Positions 59,258 to 64,000 of a stretch of 64,000 bases of DNA are shown here, piece after piece. A program made the position numbers and the translations under genes. The DNA comes from Filosporella fistucella. Taxonomy: Eukaryota; Ascomycota; Leotiomycetes; Helotiales. Under the pieces are notes generated by a model that saw only the letters and a program-made list of their open reading frames with translations, did no database searches and was not told where the DNA came from. Each line of letters opens with the position of its first letter. Within the stretch, counting starts at the first letter, position 1. The stretch lies in the NCBI GenBank assembly GCA_030077755.1, contig JAQJZZ010000012.1:186001-250000 (forward strand), written 5' to 3'.

Positions 59258-61989
59258 TGAGTGTGAATTACTTGTAGAATATTGTAGCATTGCATTGGGA
59301 GGGTTGGGCTGAGTGTATGAATTGGCATGTATATTCATCTCCCCTTACGGATCTGAGGATACCATTGGAACGAATTCTTAAATTCCCCATGCCAGGACTG
59401 TTGTAGTGCAACTCGCCGATCCAAATGATCTTTCCTTGCTAATTGCGCAGAACCACATATTGGCTTCCAAGTGCAGCTTTGACAATAGATTTCTTTATGA
59501 CCTTGGACTTGCTTTACAGTTAACATGGCCAAGTCAGAGCCTAAACAAGTAGTGCTTGCGTTGGTCCAGCACTTGGGCCATAAATGTCATTGCAATTTCA
59601 TTATAACTCACGATTCTACACACAAAGCAATGGGACTGTGAAGGTTGTTTGATGGATTCCTCTACTCAGCATCTGGACGGTTGAAAGAAGTGGTTCTTAT
59701 TATTCCTAGTAGTATTTGATCTGTAGTTGTTATATCAGGATCACTACTTTTAGCAAATCCTAGGATTCTGTCACTACACATGCTTTGCGCGATTTATTTC
59801 ACATACCTATCGTCCCTCAACATGATTTGGGTCACATCGGCTTCAAGGGTAGACTGCTCAACATGGCGTTTAATAAGCTCAATTGGGGCGTAGCAACAAA
59901 TCGGCGTTGAAGTTGCTGTGTCTTGGCGAGTGCTTTCAACCTCTGGCAGCCACTTAAAGTATAACCTCCAAGTTCGGTCACTGAATCTGACCAACGAGAC
60001 CAAACGCGTTCGATTTGAATCTTTGTTGCACGTCGCCAGGACTGTGCCGGCTGGATAGAATGAAAATGGCCAGAAGTTACGTGGATTTGAGGAACTTTCC
60101 TGATATCTCAACAACACAACGCGATAAGGTTTATCCCAGCGATGGAAATATTATTTGTCAACACTTTTACATTAGGAAACGCGATTGGGATGAACAGAGG
60201 CGTATACACTGAGATATTGATGGCTTTGCTGATTTTACTTCGCCCGTCGCCTCCTTATTTATGGGGATCCATCTCGATGTGTCATTCACATATCAATGCC
60301 GACTTCAACTTAGTCGAGAAGCTCGTCTTTCCAATACTCATTTGAATTACTCTCTTTTACCATCTTGTGTACCGTACTCTTGCAGGCTGTATTAGGCTAC
60401 ATGGAAAGGAAAACTAAATCTCTTGCCTCTCGGCGATTTCCGAGCAGTTCAAGCGACTACAAGCATCTCAGACCTGGAAAAGTCTATCCCACATCTAAGC
60501 ACCTCATCTCAAGACCTGAAATCAAAGTCTCGGAATATGGCCGATAATTCATCTGTCAATAATCATCACAGCTATAGTCCAATATTTCCCCTAGAACCTT
60601 CTCTCGAGTTCCTGGATGCCGAACCTTGTCCAGGGACTTTCTCACATGTGTGGATGAAGAGTCCTAACCAACGTTTTAACATATTACCTATCTGTTTGAT
60701 TGCAAATATTATTGAAATCCATTCAGCTTCTCACTTTCAATATGTAAACCTTTCCTGTTTTGCGCTTTTCCTTCCTTCAAGGTACAAGTAGCGCTGGAAG
60801 AAAGACTAACTCATGATCAGTAAGGCTTGCTCCACCACACCTGAGGTCAAATTCGCTTTACTCCACTTCTCTCAAACGCAGCAAGATAACCATCTGCTTC
60901 GTATATAACGTTTCCCTTTTCGTCTAGGAAATCTATAAGCATGGTAATAGAGTGAGAAGCCCACTGTATGTTTTTACGCTAGTTGCAACCCAGAGCTCAA
61001 GGGAATACCCGTCTGCAATCTAAGAAGCGCTTATATGTGCGGGATAGTGTGCAGGCTGGTTCACCGCATTTGAAGTCTATCTCAAAAGTGTCGAAATATA
61101 GCTTTGCACGTCGGGGTATGACAAAAGTGTATCTACGTCAATAGCTCTTATAGTCGACGGCGAAAATGCGTACTATTATAAACATGGATACTATGTATTT
61201 CATTTTAACATTCCGCTTCCCTTAAGTATAGTGGAGTAAAGGCATGTTCCGCCAATATTCTCAGGTGTGTAGAACTCTAGTCGGGATGATTAGGTCAAGA
61301 TGATTTGTTGCATGAGTGTTCATTTCATAGAGCAGCAGTAAATCAGAGGTTAGTTATAACCATCGTCGTCAATATTCCCTTCTAGACTATGGTCGATAAC
61401 TCCATCTAGAATTGTCAATATAAACTTGGCTTTATCTACTTTCCCTTTCATCTTATAATAAGCCAATATCTTCAATCAAATGCTATAAACATACTTTTCC
61501 AATGCAGTGCTAAGGATGCGATCCCGTTTAGAAACCCAAACTCGAAGATAGTGATCGACGACCACCTGATGAAGCCTGGCAAGGGCAGCCAAGATACTAG
61601 TGCCTAGATTTAATATTGACAAGTACCAGAAAGGAACTTTTCGCGTTATAAGAGGTTAAGTTGAGTTAAATATATTACGCACTTCCATTTATTTTACTTT
61701 AATTCATCATCGATTCTGCGCTGCGTTTGCACTTTCCCTTTCCCGACGGCTTCGTCTATTTTGGAACAAAGCCATAAAGAGAATACTAGGAAGTATATAA
61801 ATCGCCTCTTCTCTATGACCTCTCATTTATCAAAAAATCCTTATTCTTTTCAGATTCTATATAGCGCGCGGAATTGGGTTATAGCGTGACTCCGTTTATA
61901 TAGAGTTCTCAACTAGTATTAGGAGGGTAGATTGATTCTCGTCCCTTGATTTACGTATAGTATTATCGATAATAACTATCGACGTCTAA

Positions 61990-62082
61990 ATTCTCCACGG
62001 TCGCTGTTTTGACAGTAAGTTGAAAATTGTCGTCGTCAATATTCTCTATGGTCGCTGTTTTGATAGTAAGTTGAAAACTGTC
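61990..62082 (+). repeat. Two-copy direct repeat, 51-bp period, copies differ by C/T changes
   Basis: The unit starting at 61990 (ATTCTCCACGGTCGCTGTTT...) recurs at 62041 (ATTCTCTATGGTCGCTGTTT...). The ~42-bp alignable part differs at four sites, all C versus T. Two of them are CpA versus TpA. The linking motif CGTCGTCAATATTC at 62031 also occurs at 61364, so a third, more decayed copy may exist. Confidence 0.7.
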
Positions 62083-62616
62083 TTCCACTGTCGTCGTTTC
62101 TACCCGTCTGAGTTGGCTTGGTTACTTCTCCACTTGTGAGACCCAAAATTGTTCGGGGCGTCACCTAACAATTCAACTGCCCAGGCAGTTTTCTTATTTG
62201 GGTGTCCATGTGCGCTCACTCTCTTGTGTCTGTCTCTGTCGTTAGGAACATGCACTGATTTATATCATACCAAACCGCGCTAGTACAGGCTCGCCTTTGA
62301 GGATTTAGCATTCTATATTCTTATCACCTTTCATGTTCTCCTCATTTATCATTCAATCATTGAGATAAGTAGTCAAATTTCTATTCTCAAAATCCATGGT
62401 TCTCTAAATTCGTAATTGACTATTACTAGTTATAAATATTTTTAGTTGGCAATGTTATAAAACAACCAATCTCAGCACCGCTTACTTTGCTCTGTCTAAC
62501 TTCCTCCTTAATTTCGTGTTTACTCCTAGCTAAAATTCTTGCTTGCCTTTCCGCCACTCCTTCTTTTCTTCAACTTACGTTCTCGCTTTTCACTTTGCCC
62601 CTCTTTCCTAAGTTGG

Positions 62617-62662
62617 ACTCTTTGGATGGCCTACTCTTTGGATGGCCTACTCTTTTGATGGC
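62617..62662 (+). repeat. 16-bp tandem repeat, nearly three copies
   Basis: ACTCTTTGGATGGCCT is repeated exactly at 62617 and 62633, and a third partial copy (ACTCTTTTGATGGC) follows at 62649. Confidence 0.8.
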
Positions 62663-63815
62663 ATTTTGAGCCCTTCTCCCTATAGCAAGCAGTTACTCTG
62701 TGTCACAGTCATAACGCAAGGAATGATCATTCTCTGGTCACAAAACTAGCTACGTTCTAGGGCAGGTGAAACTCATTTTGCTAGTAGCGCAAAACGGTCC
62801 AGCAAATCGTTCCATTATTTCAGAAAGAGTTCGGCCCTTTTGACATACACGAGTATTGCTTTCGCTTTGAAATCCATAGCAATTGTCGTCAACACGGTTT
62901 TCCCGCCTCGCTTTCCATACATTCGATTTTGCAGCTATGAATCCCTATTCTATTCACCTTCCTGCATCCACGCTCCCACTCACACTCTATCATTTCTTTT
63001 TAGATATTTTATGACTAAATATAGACCCCTTCCTTCCCCAAGTAGGTTCATCAAGACGTTGGGGTTGTGTTGTCGAACATCCCAAGGAGGACTATACCCC
63101 CTCCGGATATCCAATTCTGGTTGATTACCCTAGGCAATAGAACTTCGTTATTAGAGGTGCAAAGATAGAGATGTTGGAGATATCTAGTGAAGTGAGTTAG
63201 GACTAGGGCATATCTCTAGGAGGGCCTTTTCATCCCATGAAACTATAATTATCAACATATTCTCTGCTACTTCTGTTATTGTCAAGGCTCACAGTTGTCA
63301 AAGTCTATAGTTTTGCACCCGTTCATCTGATTCTGTCTAGTTCCGGAGTGTTTCTAGACCACTCATCAATCAATAAAAAAGATCGATTTGCATGACGTAG
63401 CAATTAGGATGAGCGATAATGCTCATGATCTCAAAGAATTAGCAAGTTCAAATGGTGTTTAGTTAATATAGAGGCTAGAAGAGAATAACTCTGCTTGGCT
63501 TTGGTACATTCTTGATAGTTCTATCAATTTAGCACGTTTATCTGCACTCACAAAATACCCCCTATCTAAAACTGAATTCTGGCCGAGGAATCTAAGCAAC
63601 ATTGAGAAGTACTTCTCTATTTCATTTAATTATAATTAGTGAAAATAATATAAAATTGATTAGGATATAACCCTTACTTACCCCGAATATATACTAGTTC
63701 TAATAATTCTCTAAGACCAACGTGCAGACTGCACATAGTTCTAATTAAATAACTCAATCCACTTCAATTCTCTTTTCCCAATTCGCAAATATAAGACTAT
63801 TGCAGGCCAAATTCA

Positions 63816-64000
63816 GGAAAAGTACAAAGTTGGATTAAAATTTAAAATTTGAAAAAAGTACAAAATTGGAATAATACTTTAATTCTTAAAAAAAGTATAA
63901 AATATGAATATTATTCAAAGTCTTCAAAAAGTATAAAATTAAAATAATATTTTAAGAAATTTGAAAAGTACAAATTTAGAATAGTTTAAGAAGTATAAGA
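63816..64000 (+). repeat. Degenerate AT-rich tandem repeat, 36-37 bp period
   Basis: The anchor AAAAGTA(C/T)AAA recurs with AGTA at 63820, 63857, 63894, 63930, 63967 and 63992, so spacings are 37, 37, 36, 37 and 25. Units alternate between AGTACAAA and AGTATAAA, again a CpA/TpA difference. The array runs off the window end. Confidence 0.7.

Larger units (their letters stand above)
59258..63815. other. Gene-free AT-rich right flank
   Basis: Nothing in these 4.6 kb has a convincing coding signal. AT content rises steadily to the right, and TpA dinucleotides are visibly frequent. The open frame at 60423-60791 has no domain. Degenerate direct repeats (61990-62082, 62617-62662) lie inside. The stretch looks like the edge of an AT-rich, RIP-affected isochore or a subtelomeric/repeat island. 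Confidence 0.6.

Noticed and set aside
60423..60791. 122-codon open frame in the AT-rich flank
   Set aside because: No recognisable motif, and no supporting exon or promoter. It could be a fragment but I cannot support it.

Overview
The window is nuclear DNA from a filamentous ascomycete (Pezizomycotina), most probably a leotiomycete such as a member of Helotiales. That placement is a judgement from the gene set, not a measurement. The reasons are many 45-65 bp GT-AG introns with CTAAC/CTGAC branch sites, tight gene packing, and fungal single-copy genes (SGT1, ERG7, SPO11, SWA2, SHP1, MIM1, OXA1). I rebuilt exon structures by hand. All models described as closed keep phase through every junction. 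No rRNA, confident tRNA, CRISPR array or intact transposon was seen.

Layout. At 2-11.5 kb lies one giant 15-exon gene for a ~2,924-residue multipass membrane protein with a C-terminal GT4 glycosyltransferase domain. It resembles the galactosaminogalactan synthase type Gt4C. At 12.9-16.4 kb are a sulfotransferase-fold gene whose frame breaks once, a weak cysteine/histidine-rich gene candidate, and a metacaspase without a prodomain. At 17-24 kb are SGT1, lanosterol synthase ERG7, SPO11 (head to head with ERG7) and the ubiquitin-conjugating enzyme UBC7. At 24.4-28.7 kb are two divergent genes for long coiled-coil proteins of no recognised family. One carries a central hydrophobic hairpin, an architecture reminiscent of alpha-helical two-component pore formers. 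This is my best candidate for an undescribed system.

At 29-38.5 kb are a large SNF2 ATPase, the auxilin-like SWA2, and two tiny single-pass membrane protein genes. At 39.8-45.4 kb are URC4 (uracil catabolism), a Zn(II)2Cys6 regulator and a LURP-one/tubby-fold protein. At 46-54 kb are a doubtful secreted protein, a ferroportin, an NAD(P)-binding reductase-like gene and a 5'-truncated UstP-type S41 protease with a GPI signal. At 55-59.3 kb are SHP1/p47, MIM1 and OXA1. The last 4.7 kb is AT-rich, has no convincing gene, and holds degenerate direct repeats whose copies differ by C/T transitions, as expected from repeat-induced point mutation (RIP).

Most genes are independent housekeeping loci. 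Functional links worth noting are protein quality control (SGT1, UBC7, SHP1), mitochondrial membrane protein insertion (MIM1 next to OXA1), and the coiled-coil pair with its shared 619 bp promoter region.
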